DNA of 64,000 nt from assembly GCF_022458985.1 (NCBI RefSeq), contig NC_061770.1:2419001-2483000 (forward strand), written 5' to 3'. The number at the start of each line of letters is the position of its first letter. Position 1 is the first letter of the stretch. The position numbers and the translations under genes were made by a program. The notes under the pieces were generated by a model. It was not told the origin of the DNA, made no database searches, and was given only the letters and a program-made list of their open reading frames with translations. This document shows positions 46,009 through 58,501 of the stretch, piece by piece. The stretch comes from Mugil cephalus. Taxonomy: Eukaryota > Chordata > Actinopteri > Mugiliformes > Mugilidae.

Positions 46009-48677
46009 TTACTGACCTGGGCTGGAGGTGCCTGGAGAGGCAGGGGCGGCCCCTCGGCCTCGACTCACCAACAGTGCCTCCTGGTTTTCAGCCAGAGCTT
46101 GCTTGGCCAGGTAGCGCTCCCTCTTGATCTTTAGCTCCAGGGATTCAGGGACATCAGGCACAATCCAGTCAATGGCTCGCAGTACGAAGAACACCACGTG
46201 CTGCAGGAGGGGGAATAAGACAGGAAGAGGGTTCCATATCTATCACATTTAAGATACTTAGTTATACAGAAAAGTGCACCTTTTCTAAAACTAAATACTT
46301 GAAAACACTAGCAGTTAAAGCAAATCTGGATGCAGGTACGTAAATAATAATGCCAAAAAAAGGCTAAATGACCAGGAGTTAAAATATGCACCTGGGTTCA
46401 GAGGTTCAAATGGAGATAGAGGTGTGGGTGAAAGATAAGAAAACCTAAAATGCGGGCATTAAAATCACAAACAGAATAAACACAGAGCCAAAGCTGCTGG
46501 CTTCATACCTCAAATGCAATAATAAAACCAAGTCTGACAGCCAGGAGTTCCCAGTAGAACAGCGTGTAGCTTCCATTGTTGTCTCTGAATGCTTTATACC
46601 TATCAATAAATGAAATACAGACACTGCAGATTGCACTCGGTAACATTTTGTGTCAGACATGCAGCAGCAGCAGCACATGAGCACAATGTTTTTTTTTTTA
46701 CATCTGTAACACCACCATCTGTTGGTCAAGTCTGAGATCTGAAGTCAGAAAAATGAAAGCCTGTAACACTAAATGATATGCATTCAAAAAAACTGAACTG
46801 ATCTGCTCTCTCTTTTCTGTCTCTGGCCAGGTGTAGCTGGGTTCTGCTCAAGGTTTCTTTCTGTTACCTGTCTCCTTCATGCTTGCTCTGGGTCAAGCGG
46901 GGTTCCAGGCCAGGTTTTTTTTTTTAGTGTTATTGACGATTGAATTGAATTGAATAAAATGTGTGTGCCCAGATCTGATAACTGTTACATGCACTTCTCT
47001 ATCAGTCAAAGACATACCTGCACATGGGGTACTCTGTGAAGTTAACTGGCGCGTAAGCCAGGGTGAAGTTGACGTATCCATTGAGTTCATTATCAAACTT
47101 GTACTGGTAAAGCAGACGAGGCAAGAACTCTGACGTGAAGGCTATTAGGAAAGCCTGAGGGAGGACAAAATATAAAATAAATATTCTTCTTTGAATTATT
47201 AGTAGCCAGTCTGATGGTGATATTACAGCTGAGGGACTCACGTTGGCGATGACAGACAGGTGTGACAGGGCTTCCAGTATATTGAACCAGACTCCGATGT
47301 TCTGGGCGCGCTCTGCCACAGGCCGGCGGTACTCACACACAAACTTGTGGGCGTCAAGACGGATCTCCACCCAATTGTTGAGGAGAGCGAAGAGTGGAGC
47401 GAGTGGGAACGCCGCCACAAAGATGGTAATGAACCCAAACTGGAGGACTGGAGGACAGGGAGATGTTCTAACTGAATTCCTGACTGTGTCCAGGTATATG
47501 TGCTTTAGATATATGTCTACTCACCCATTTCCAGATATTCTTCAAACAGGCCCTCACACTCTACCAGCTGGTAGTCTTCTTCCCAGCGCCGGGGCTCATG
47601 GGATACCTTACCCCCCAGCACCTTGGCCAAAGATCTCTTCTGCTGCCAGGCCTTCACCTTTCTGTCAGAGACACCATGCCAGACATTTAGCAATGTGAAC
47701 ATGAAAACGGTCATGAAAAGGGTATCAACTTACAACGTTTTGTCATGGTTGTGTACTTTCCCTAATTCTTTGTGTTCTGGGTGTTTTCCCTCCCTATGTC
47801 TGCCTGAGCCTGCACTCCTGAAGCCTATCCATCTAACAAACCCTGCTGTAAATCTGCGGTGTGTCATCTACTCCTCTCTAGTCTGTTGTGTCTACCTGTG
47901 CAGCTGACCCTGGCTGTCTGAGCTTCAGATTTTTTCTTCATATCCACTCTTGACGTTTTGTAACCTGTCTGTCTGTATTCAGTACCACTCCACTTATTTC
48001 TGGTCCCCCATTTTCATCCAGTTTCCTTCCTGCCTTCACTGTGCCTGCCTGCTCAAGCCAACCATCGCCAACCGTCGCCCTCAGCCTCATCTTCACCTGC
48101 CATTATTAAAATAATGACCCCATTTCACCACAAACCTCTGGATCTGAGTTTTGCTTTGCCTTGTGATACTTTTTGGGCGAGATTACCCTCTGACCCACAT
48201 TATCCATGCCAAGAAATGCCTCTGCATTCAACCTAGAAGAGATTCTGTCATTTGATCTCATTCTGTTTTCTGTTTTAACATATATGTCAATATTTATCAT
48301 GTATCTTCAGTTTGGGCAGCATAGTAGTGCAGAGTATGGCACTGTTGCATCACAGCATGGGTTTCCTGGATGTGTGCTTGCTAGTTTAGTTGAAATCTGT
48401 TGTAGATGAGGAATGGATGGATTTATTTCAAACTCATGTTCTGTTGTCACTGGGGGAATCAGAACAGAGATTTATGTTAAAATAGAGTGGCTGCCTGCAA
48501 TCTGGGTTTGATCTATACTGAAGGCATATATACTAAAGGCATTGTTGTTAGCAATTTTTTTATTTTTTTTTTCACAGGGAAGAAGTTTTACCCCTACCTA
48601 ATTTAGAAATTCTATTTTACAGGGCTCCTTGTACTGTACCTTTAATAATAATAATAATAACAACAATAATAATAATA

Positions 48678-48731
<54 letters not shown>

Positions 48732-51700
48732 GTAATAATAATAATAATACATTTTATTTGTAGGGCCTTTTATGGCACTTAAGGTTGCCTGACAGTAAAA
48801 TGAATACTAACAGAAAACATCTCGTAAAAACTTGTGCAAAAAACACAGCATAAAAGCATCATAAAAAATACAATAAGATAAAACAAGTGCAGTGAATCAA
48901 ATAGAATAGGCAAGTCTGAACAGATGAGTTTTGAGTTTGGATTTAAACAGATTAACACATGTGATATTATGGAGGTCAGGAGGGAGTGAGTTCCAGAGCT
49001 GGGGAGCAGAGCAGCTGAATGCTGGTGCAATGCATGGTGGCCAAGCGAGTGATTACCATTATCCTAGCAATCATTTCTTAACAATGTTAGATTTAAAAAA
49101 ACTTGTAAATCCATCCTGTCTGAAAGGTTCTCATTCCCTTGTGGTTTATAACGTGTTTGAGGCAGGCTGATTTGTAAAAGCCTCATACCATTGCCGTTGC
49201 TATGAAAGCTCTTAACTAAAGCTGGGAAAACAAAGGTTATGGTGGAAACTGAAGACATTACATTTTCAGTAAAAATACAGATGATATCTCAGAAAAGCCA
49301 TGCGGTTCCATGTGGAAACATACATACGGTATAATGAACTCCTGAACGTTGTTGATGAGCTGCTTTCCCACCATTATGATGAAAAGTTGTTCAGCCAGTT
49401 CAATGAGACACCCGCCGGGACCACACTGTAATATGAAGACACACAGCTCTGACTCTGACGGGAAACACTTTTAAACACCTGGACATGGATATAAAATAGG
49501 AGGGGCTCACATCTTCGTTTCTCATCCCAAACAGGGTTCCATAGTTCGTAGGATAACCCACAAACCTAGCCAGAGGGATGAAACAGGACAGCAGTCTCTT
49601 TGTGACAGTGTGTTCGAGATTTCACAATAGTGTTGGTGTGTTTGTTTTGACTGACAGACATCTCACCTTCCTTTAAAGAAAGCCACATAGAAGGGAGACG
49701 AGTAGAAGTTGACAAACTGGAAGATGAACACCTTGAAGATGAAAGCATTGTCATACTGGGTTTGTGTTCTGTGCATCTCTGCAACAGAAAGAAAAACAGA
49801 GAAAGTAACGACATCTCCATGAAATCAAGTTTGATAATTTAGTGTTTCTATTTTATGGCTACACTTCATGTCGCCTACAGACAGAGCAATTATTTTAGAG
49901 TATGTTATTCGTGGAAAACTATTTAAAAGTATCAATGATTCATCCTGCACTAAGGAGCAGATACTAATATTACCTCGAATTAAATTATTTCCCGAATTTT
50001 CATTGTGTGGCAGTGACCTGTGGAAAATAGCCCCAAAGTCTTTAGATTAACATTTTCTATTTGACCTGATTCAAGAGGATATTGTCTGTCTGGTTTAAAA
50101 TAAAAATAAAATAACTCTAGAATTATTGGATACAGCGTAGAGGAATTAGGGTCAGACTGACTTACTTTGGCAATTTACTGACTTCCAACTAACAGTGTCA
50201 TCAGGTCAGAATGTTACTTTTCTACAAATTTTTTAAATTAATTTGTAAAACGGTAACATTCCCAGCAGACTCGTACTTCGAGCATTGTACCATAATAAAA
50301 TGCAAAATAACAGTGGTGAACGGTCAAACATTAGAATGTAAACACTGGTGTCAATTAAGAGGACAGACAGACGAAAGGAGACTAACCTGCAGCTGGGATC
50401 ACACCGAAGACATCCATCTACTCTACTCTAAGTATCATCTTTTAGTTAGTGTGAAGAAGATTTCAATAAACCACATTAGGGTTTGAGGTGTTGGAGAGGT
50501 ACATTGATTCTTACCCCATTTAGTGAGCTGCTCGGCCAATGCAGTGTAGACCCGGCCCATTAACAGAATGAGGCCCAGATTTACAATACTGCTGGAGATG
50601 TTGGCTATGGTCCCTGCCTGGGGAGGAAGTCACACATGGGGGAACGTTCACTATGCAGAATGTACTGCAGTATGTACAGTATATATAATACAAATTACTC
50701 AAAACACGACTCCACTGCAGAGATACACCCCCAGGCATAACATTATGATCGCATATTGTGTAGGTCTCCCTTGTGCCTCTAAAACAGTTGTGAGTCATCA
50801 GAGAATGGACATGGGTCTTCTCAGGGTGTCCTGTGGTGTCTGGCAGCAGGATGTTGTTAGTGGAGGCCTCTGAAGGAAGGATCCTCTGCGGATCATCCAA
50901 CAGATACTTGAATTGAATTTGTGCTGTTTTTCATGTTTTCTTTGAGTTGTTCCTGAAGTGTTTTGTGTGTGTGTCTGTGTCAGGCTGTATCCTGCTGTGT
51001 CATTGCTATAGGGTGGGGGTCTCTGGTCTGGTCTAGGGTAGGGATACATGTCCAAGTAACATCCACATGAATGACAGGTACAAAAGTTTACCAGCAGAAC
51101 ATTGAATTGTCACATGATGATCAATGTTATTCAGTTCTCCTGTCAGTGTTTTTAATGTTCTGGCTGATCGGTGTACTGGGTTGCACTTACATACCTCTGT
51201 ACGCAGCACAGGGCTCCCAGTATGGAACATCATCACACTGATGATACCTCGGCACATGACCACTGTCACAAGGAAGATCATCACCACACAAAGCTGAGCG
51301 AAGAGGAGGAAAAACGTGAGGATTTAGAACTAACACCTTGATGACGTAGTCAATCACCAATCTATTGCACACCTTTTACTTACTGAGTTTCAGTTTTGGG
51401 TACATCTAGACATCGCCAGGTGACAATCAATCAAAGCTTTGTAAAAAAGCTGAGATCAACTGCCATTCACAGGAGATCAGCTGAAGTTAATTACTTTTTT
51501 TGCATATGTGCAAGTCAACTTGGAGCCAAACAGTCTTGTGTGGAGATTCCTAATTAACAACTTATGTCTCCACTAAAACACACAGCTGATGTTTAGACAA
51601 GTAATGAACTAGGTAGAGAATGTGCTTCGTATAGAGAGATTGTATTGGACTGTACTGGGTGTATTGTGTGTTACGGTGCCATCTATGGGTTTCCATTTTT

Positions 51701-54700
51701 CTTCCACTGCCACTGTTGTAAAAGAGGAGTGTGGGAAACCAGATCCTCCGATCCCTGCCTAAGAAAAATCTTGGATAAAGCATATGGGGTATGGCTGAGA
51801 TTATCAGATCATATCCAACCCTGTGGGCAAATGACCTGAATTCATTAAGAAAAGGACTCAGTTACCATTTAGCGGAATACTGCAGCCCACAGGTAGCCCC
51901 TCCTTTCTGTCTGCTCAGGATCACAACAGTAAAAGTTCAGAAGACTTCACTTAAACACTTAAAGTTTAACAATATCAACAGACCACATGATATGAAAATA
52001 ATTTCAGTAATGAATCATATTAACAGATTGCACTGTATTGTGTCCAACAGAGTTCTGTGGCATTCACTAAACAGTGTCTGAATGAAACTTAACAACAGCT
52101 GATATCACCAGAATCAATACACTGACCTCTTCCTATAGTAAGAGTGGACTCTTAAATGGGCACAAAGAAGAAAATATTTCATTTACATTGCTGAATGTAC
52201 ACTTCTGACATTCAAAAACAACACAACACCTTTCCTCAAAACATTATTATCTAAAATTCACCATCATTATGATGACCATGGAGCCAGTAAACATGCGGGA
52301 GAGCCTGGTCTTCTCTGGAAAGTAGGGCTCTTTGACACCAGTCACTGGATTTTGCTCCATGGTTGGGGCCATGGCTGCAAACTCTGGCCGAGGACGCTCC
52401 TGAGAGAAGACATGAGACTTCATCAGTTCAGACCAGGGCCAAGTCAGAGACAATAACTTCCTTTTTAGCTGTATAATTCACTCCTGTTTCCTCTCACCTT
52501 ACTACAGCTCTGTACAAAAGTGCATGTGTTTTGGTAGACCTGGGGTCTGCACTGGGTGTGGCTGGGTTTGCTTATGCATTAATCATGACTTACTTAGGAA
52601 AAACAATCTGAAACAAGGGTGAAAGAAAGAGACCTCTTCTTCATGGAAGTCCATGCAGTCCCAGTGGTGGGCCAGAGTGGCCATCTTTCTCTTCCAGTAC
52701 TCCAGAAAGGTGACGGCCCAGAAGGACATGAAGACACTGAAGAATACGGTGCCTGGGTGGTCAAATAAGTATCCCAGCTGCAATACAGACAGGTACAGAA
52801 TAAGCATGAGCTCTAAGTCTGGCTGTCTGAGGTGTTCACCAGTGGAAGGTCTTTACCTTAGCCATGGTGCAGATGTCAGACATGTTCCAGGCCTTGCATG
52901 TTTTACAAAGTGGACACATAAGATAAGTAGCTCCCCTGTTACATATTTCCTTACTGTTGACAGACACAGAGACCCAGATTAGTCACAACTAAAAAACAAA
53001 TAAAAAACATCCTTTATACCTTTGGCTGTGGTCTTAGAGCCTTTATAATCAGGTGATTGAAACAGAAATATGTGTGTCTACAGTCGCACTCAGTACACGT
53101 GTAGTTATTAATAAGAGAGCTAGGGGATTTGGTGGATTAGATGTAATGGATTTTGCCTGCACAGAATCTGTCTCTTAAGTTGCTGCCAGGAAACACAAAT
53201 ACTGCACTTTTCTTGATTAGAATTATTCACTGAATTATTGAAACCCTGGCTACACATTTGATGACATATACAAATCACTGGGACCCATTGAGAGAAAGCA
53301 TCTAGTTCTCAAATGGGGGCGATTACGCTGCACTAATTGTCCATTATCACATAAGACGCCTGCAGCTCCATGCTGCCACAGGCTCTTCTCCATCCTTTCT
53401 TTACTAATCAATGGCTTTAATCTACAGTGTAAAGTAATGAAATTGAATCAGAGATGTATGGTTGCTGCCTTTCTTCAAAGATATTGACACCATTCTCTAC
53501 ATTCCCCTGCTAATTATAGTGGGAAGACATTTCTGTCAATAAAACCAGTAGGATGGTATGTTTATAGGCTTGACATTATGGCTCCGCCGCCCCTAGGTCA
53601 GATGTGTGTTAATAAACTGTTCAGGATTGACACACAATATCTCGGCTAAATATTATAGTCACACCGAATTAGCTGTGGTTTAAATGATTCTTTAAATTTC
53701 CAGCAGGTTTCTGGAAGTTTCTTTAAATCGCAGGAACAGTAAGGTCAGTAAGGTTTAATTTTTTTGTAATGCTATGTCAATTATTCTGCATTACCTGGTG
53801 AAGCATGTGTTTGGTGTATCGTGTGCAGACTCACGCTGGTGTGTTGTTACCCATGGACATGACTCCAGACACAAAGATCAAGGTTCCAACCACTGCTGCT
53901 GGCAGCAGCCAAGCTGTGTAGAAACCTATAGAGACAGAAATTTCCATTAGACTGTTGCTCTCAAGTGATGGGGGGGCAATTATACAGCTGCACTGATGTT
54001 AAATGCTGGAGTGTTGTCCATTTCATCCGGAGGATAATAGTTTTATTGTATAGAGTCTATCCAGACATTTCCTGCTGACTAAGTTTAAAGCTACACCCCT
54101 CTCTTTGTTCTGAGTTCAGAATAGATCTCACTTCCCACTTGTGCTGTTTATTTTAGAATGTCCAATTCTCTCTGCACCGGATGGGAATTGCCAGGTAAAT
54201 CTTCTAAGAGATATTAGCTGGCTATAGCTCAGATGGTTGTGATACAGAGTAAAAGCATTTCACCAACTATCTGCTTAACTGTATGCAATGATTCAGGCTG
54301 GAAGGTGTCTTTACTGCATGAAGACAAGTCTGCCCAATTATATCCATATGAGAAAAGTGGTCTGAACACCAAATATTTTTAAATACAAAATCATAGTTAC
54401 CCAGCCAGGCAAAGTAGAGTGCAATCTTCTCTCCAAAGTACTCCCTGATATGATCCAGTGGTTGATACTTGTACCATTTGCACCAGCGGGCCCAGTAATG
54501 GTAAAGAACCTGCCTCTGGTTCAGCTCGTCAGGACGGGTCTCGTACTTGGGAAGCTGAAAAGGACCCTTCAGGAAAGAAACATGCTGATGAGTAAAGAGG
54601 GAAAACTTGGCAATTTAGACTGGAGGACAGATATTAATATCTCACCTCATGCAGGGGGAATGCTGCTGAGTAGGCTCCTTCATTTACCAGCCTGTCCACA

Positions 54701-57292
54701 CCTACTTCAGCCCTCTTCCTTTTGCCGTACACTGTCCTGGCAAGAATCTCATGAACCTGAAGTAAATCACAGTCTGTCAGTCTGTCAGAGAAAACTAACA
54801 CTGAAAACATCCTTTATGCTGTTACATTGTAACATTTAAGTTACTTACAACACGGTGCCTCTGTGTATTAGTGAAGTATGCTTCATGGTCTTCACAGCCG
54901 AGGAATCTAAATAAAGTCATTAATTAAGAAAATACACTGATAAATAATGAATTCAAAGTGACCCCGTTCTAACTGTTCATCAACCACAACTCACCTGCTC
55001 ATCTTTGACTTCCGAAAGGCACATGTGTAATAGTCCAGCGGCCTGTTTGGCACTGACTCTGTCATTACGTTAGGTATGCATAGTCTCCTCAGCACTCGAG
55101 CAGATGTGTTTAAGTCCAGATTTGGCTGTGCCTGGGAGTGACACACAGAGCATGAAGAACACTTTATCATCCTTCTAATGTAGGTATGATAAGCCTGAAA
55201 CGTTCGTTTAACTTGGTGATTGGTGATTCTGGTTCTTGATTAAAAGTCCAGGAGTTTAATTAAATCCCATGGTTTCAAAAACATGACCGGCCAGCTTGCA
55301 TCTTCTGTTTTCCGTGCAGCATGTTCATGTGAGTATGCTCATAAAAAGGCAGACTCATCCATGCTAACAGCTCTGCAAGGAAATACTTGAGAACATGCTA
55401 ACATCAGCATGCTAAAATTGTCAGTGTCACAGTGTCAGGTACAATTGTGTTTTATATGTTAGCATGCAAACATTTTGTAATTATATTTAAAGTTGGTACT
55501 GATGAGGATATCATTAGCTCTGCATTTGTTTGGTTATTAACCAACGTAACAGACAATTAACACATGGAGTTGATGATGGGACTCATTAAGGGGTGCTTAC
55601 CTGCAATGGAGCTCTAAGGCAAAGTTCCTCAGCATAACACACCATCACATCCCAGGGAGCACCGATTTTAAGAAAATGGATTGTTTTCTTTTCATTTGCT
55701 GTTTCCTCCTAAAAGGAACAGGGGTGAAATAAAGGCTCTTAGGTAATTAAAAATAATGAGCAAATGGGAAAAAACAAAAATTAAAAAATTAAATAATTCT
55801 AAGTCTCCCCCTTCTGGCAGTGAGAGTAATTACAAAACCTTGACACATGCGTACGATGAATGCCAGGCTACACCGATGCTAATCTGTGTTTGTTTAGACT
55901 TTATACTTTCCTTTATCTGGAACATCAGAGGCTTTATGTTAGACTATTTCTAGATTTGGGCTCTGTGGTACTCCAAGTTAATGCAGGCTATTTCATCTCT
56001 GTCACTATATTTGCCCCCCAGCTCTTATCAAGGCTGAGTGACATGATAAAACATCATTGCAGTTAAGATGGAATGTTGCCACAGACACCAGATTAAAAAT
56101 GTTGGTGTACTGTAAAACAGAGAGATCAATCTAGTACTGACAGGGTCAGACAGGATGGGTGAAGGTCCTGAATGTAACAATTGTTCATTTATATGAAAAA
56201 GACCTCAACTATAGCTTGACAGATATACATAGACATATATGAGAGATAAGACAGATGGCACCTTTTCCATGAGTAATCCAGCATTCTCCAGATTTTGAAC
56301 AAACTTGTCCCTCCACTGTGCCAGCTGTGCTTTCCTTCGTTCAGATCTGCTGTTCTCTGCAGAGGGAGCGGCTTCCCCCTCCTCAGCGCTCACCTCGCTC
56401 TTCCCCTTCCCTCTCCGCTTCCTCTGCGAACGAACCTCCCAAACCAGCACAAAGTCTAAACCCAGGATAAAGAGCTCGAAATGAAGGTTCGACTGTCATC
56501 CAACAGTGAGCTTGTGGCAACTGATCAAATGCAGCCCACTCCTTACCGATTTTAGTCCTTCCATCTCTGAAGTAATTCCCCAGCTGTGGAACTGGCTGAG
56601 TGGTTCTTGTCTTACAGTGAATGTAAATGGGATCATCACCATCCACATCTTCATTTGCAGCTGCGGCTGAAAGCTGAAAGCATAATTATCAAAATCTGTA
56701 CAATACAAACAAGCGAGAGCTACAGGCAGAGGATTTTTCTCCTCACTTCTCTGTATGTCAACATGTTCTTGTGTATATGGAGGCTTAATTAGGTTTCAGT
56801 GAGGTTTAGCCATAAATTCTTTTGCCAGTACACAGCACCATAAAAGCCTCCGCTTTGCAGTAATGAGCCCAGAAGATGAGACAGAAAGTGATCACTGAAA
56901 ACAGTCTTTCAGTGCAGTAAAGCCATGTCACACCACAGCATATTATTGATGTCATGCACCTTGCAGCATATTGTGAATATTACATGAAGGATTCAGCTTC
57001 TCTGCTACATCTCTGAGGAGTCAGTGAGGTGTGAAGGGACGAGGCAGAGAAGCAGGCTTTTTAGTGGCTGCTGTGTGAACAGGCACTTATTTTCCAATAT
57101 TTATAGCATGAGAAAAGAGAACCGCAGAAGGAGAGGAAATAAAAGCATAACAGTGCTCACGTATCGTGGCGGGATAAAGCTTCCATTCTGCAGACTACCA
57201 TAGCTGTCTGTGGTTTGTGCTTCGCCCCCGTTGCCCAGATCCAGGAGGACCTCTCTGTCTCCCTTCAGCAGCTCTGAGCTCTTCCTCAACAT
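46009..57292 (-). CDS. ano7: ANO7 (TMEM16G/NGEP), anoctamin (22 coding exons)
   Basis: Coding exons, 5' to 3': 57161-57292, 56547-56673, 56262-56455, 55601-55708, 54995-55131, 54849-54906, 54646-54756, 54401-54566, 53835-53925, 52857-52953, 52634-52777, 52262-52399, 51195-51293, 50515-50617, 49667-49778, 49511-49565, 49328-49425, 47525-47661, 47242-47447, 47018-47154, 46509-46599, 46009-46200. They total 2733 nt, 910 aa (human about 930), with every phase matching. Anoctamins are ten-helix membrane proteins acting as Ca2+-activated scramblases or anion channels; ANO7 is the prostate-enriched mammalian member. A cytosolic dimerisation-type N-terminus is followed by the membrane domain from about residue 345. 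The six expected Ca2+ ligands are present: N649 and E653 (NNVQE), E698 and E701 (EYLE), E730 and D734 (EIRLD). [19 protein letters not shown] and the MHRTQT loop fit ANO7. The start [12 protein letters not shown] resembles the human short-form start MLRRR, and an in-frame TGA precedes it. Confidence 0.93.
46790..46960 (+). repeat. Tail of a dispersed fish repeat in ano7 intron
   Basis: Contains GGTTCTGCTCAAGGTTTCTT and CCTGTCTCCTTCATGCTTGC blocks and ends in a tgaattgaattgaat-type tail, as in the family at 8193-8950 and 4236-4316. Confidence 0.6.
47735..48175 (+). repeat. Probable dispersed repeat in ano7 intron
   Basis: C/T-rich sequence with successive 'cctgtctgtctgtattcagtac', 'ccttcctgccttcactgtgc' and an 'attattaaaataatgacc' segment resembles a short interspersed fish repeat. 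I cannot name the family. An open frame across it (47623-47907) has no domain. Confidence 0.35.
48303..48420 (+). repeat. Truncated dispersed teleost repeat in ano7 intron
   Basis: Begins like GGGCAGCATAGTAGTGCAG, with ACTGTTGCATCACAGCA, and ends in a GAATGGATGG tail. This is the 5' and extreme 3' end of the same family as 32458-32740 with most of the middle missing. Confidence 0.65.
48643..49050 (+). repeat. (AAT)n microsatellite joined to a dispersed fish repeat
   Basis: About 100 bp of AAT units (48643-48749) run directly into ACATTTTATTTGTAGGGCC, TTTTGAGTTTGGATTTAAACAG and GTGAGTTCCAGAGCTGGGG, a combination found in a widespread fish repeat whose end is an AAT tract. It lies in the 1.67-kb ano7 intron between exons 49328-49425 and 47525-47661. 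Confidence 0.75.
50724..51175 (+). mobile_element. Tc1/mariner-like MITE, copy 1 (ano7 intron)
   Basis: The ends are tacaccc...ggcataacattatgatc and the complementary tttaatgttctggctgatcggtgta, i.e. degenerate inverted repeats of the type TACACCGATCAGGCATAACATTATGA. The body (TTGTGTAGGTCTCCCTTGTG, CCTCTGAAGGAAGG..., GTCTGGTCTGGTCTAG) matches copy 2 at 58047-58501 in inverse orientation. At 452 bp it fills most of a 577-bp ano7 intron and ends 19 nt from the 5' splice site. Non-coding. Confidence 0.8.
53100..53834. other. ano7 intron, no feature recognised
   Basis: The 881-nt intron between exons 53835-53925 and 52857-52953 shows no repeat or exon that I can name. Confidence 0.4.
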
Positions 57293-57566
57293 GATGGCGA
57301 GCACTCACCTGGAACTGTGCTGTGAAAGAAATCTACACTCATCACAGAAGTAATTCACAGAATCAGCAGTAATAAAAAAAACAAAAGACAGGAAAGATTT
57401 GTACCTTTGCTGCATGCGCTTCCCTTCTCCTACTCCTCTTCTTTATCTCTGCATCAGTCAGGCTGCTCTCCTCCACTGCAATAACTGTGCAGTACCGTAA
57501 TGGATCTAGCATGGGAGCAGTAGCTTGTGCGCCGTTGCACCTCCGCAGGCAGAATCTACGCGGCAT
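57195..57566 (-). other. ano7 5' exon with upstream ORF overlapping the ano7 start
   Basis: An ATG at 57564-57566 opens 54 codons (MPRRFCLRRCNG...) ending at a donor (AAG|gtacaa) at 57405. Spliced to the acceptor at 57308, which begins the ano7 start exon, the frame continues for 37 codons to TAG at 57195-57197. It thus passes over the ano7 ATG (57290-57292) in a different frame. The peptide would be 91 aa, Arg-rich, without family resemblance. It cannot be an ano7 N-terminus in this splice form because the ano7 frame has TGA in the same exon upstream of its ATG. It is either an overlapping upstream ORF in the 5' leader or a chance frame. Confidence 0.35.
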
Positions 57567-57599
57567 AATTCCACTTTATGAATAATTTAATAGTCAGTG

Positions 57600-58046
57600 A
57601 GGGGCGGAGGACGGAAGGAAAATGTTCAAGCTCTCGCTGGATTAACTGTCCAATTACGAAACACAAGTTGGGGGAATCTCCACTTTTAAATCCTTCATAC
57701 ATACAAGCTATGTTTCACTAAATAGGTTTTGAAATTTGCATACAATTAACATAAATTATTTATCAGAATACCTCCACCTCTCTCAGTTTTGTTTTCTCGC
57801 CTTAAGATTGTCAGCTAAGACTGTCACACTTAACAGCCTTCAAATGTAGCTGTCTGTTTTTCTCCACCATTGCGCATCTTTCTGCTGACTGCAATGCTGC
57901 AGCCAAAACAAAACAGAGCTGTTTATAATGAGAGTAGGAGGAGGAAAAGAGACAAAAACTCATTTTCCCATAGTAAATTCATGTTGCAGAATCAAACGAT
58001 GACGATGATCTAAAATCCCCTTGTTACAACTGTATAGAGTACAGAG
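57600..58046. other. Upstream flank of ano7, presumed promoter region
   Basis: Nothing specific is seen: no TATA box at a convincing distance and no CpG cluster. The first transcribed base of ano7 cannot be placed. Confidence 0.3.
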
Positions 58047-58501
58047 TTTAAATTATAACATGAAAACCACTGACAGGTGAAGTGAATATCCATCTCAAGA
58101 CAATTTAATGTTCTGCTGGGAAACTTTTGGACCTGGCATTCATTTGGATGTTACTTAGCACCCACCTAGACCAGACCAGACCAGAAACCCCATAACAATG
58201 GCAGCAAGAATCCCAGCCTGAGATGCAGCCTGACACAGACACACACAAAAAACACTTTAGAAACCACTCAAAAAACACATGAAGAACAGCACAAGGTCTG
58301 GCCTCCAAATTCACTAGATACCAAACTGATCAAGTATCAGCGGGATGATCCACAGAGGCCCCCACTAACAACATTCTTTTTCCATAAACCACAGGACACC
58401 CTCAGAAGGTCCAGCCCATTCTCTGATAGGTCACAACTTTATTGGAGGCACAAGGGAGACCTATTAGGAGAGTGGTCATAATGTTAGGCCTGATCGGTTT
58501 A
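58047..58501 (-). mobile_element. Tc1/mariner-like MITE, copy 2 (upstream of ano7)
   Basis: A 455-bp element inverted relative to copy 1 at 50724-51175. The right end (gtcataatgttaggcctgatcggttta) is well kept; the left (gtttaaattataacatgaaaaccactgacagg) is worn. It shares the internal CTAGACCAGACCAGACCAGA and GGAGGCACAAGGGAGACCTA blocks and nearly the same length, so both copies derive from one internally deleted non-autonomous family. Confidence 0.8.

Noticed and set aside
47243-47698. 151-codon plus-strand open frame
   Set aside because: It is antisense to two ano7 exons (47242-47447, 47525-47661) and crosses their intron; no domain is seen.
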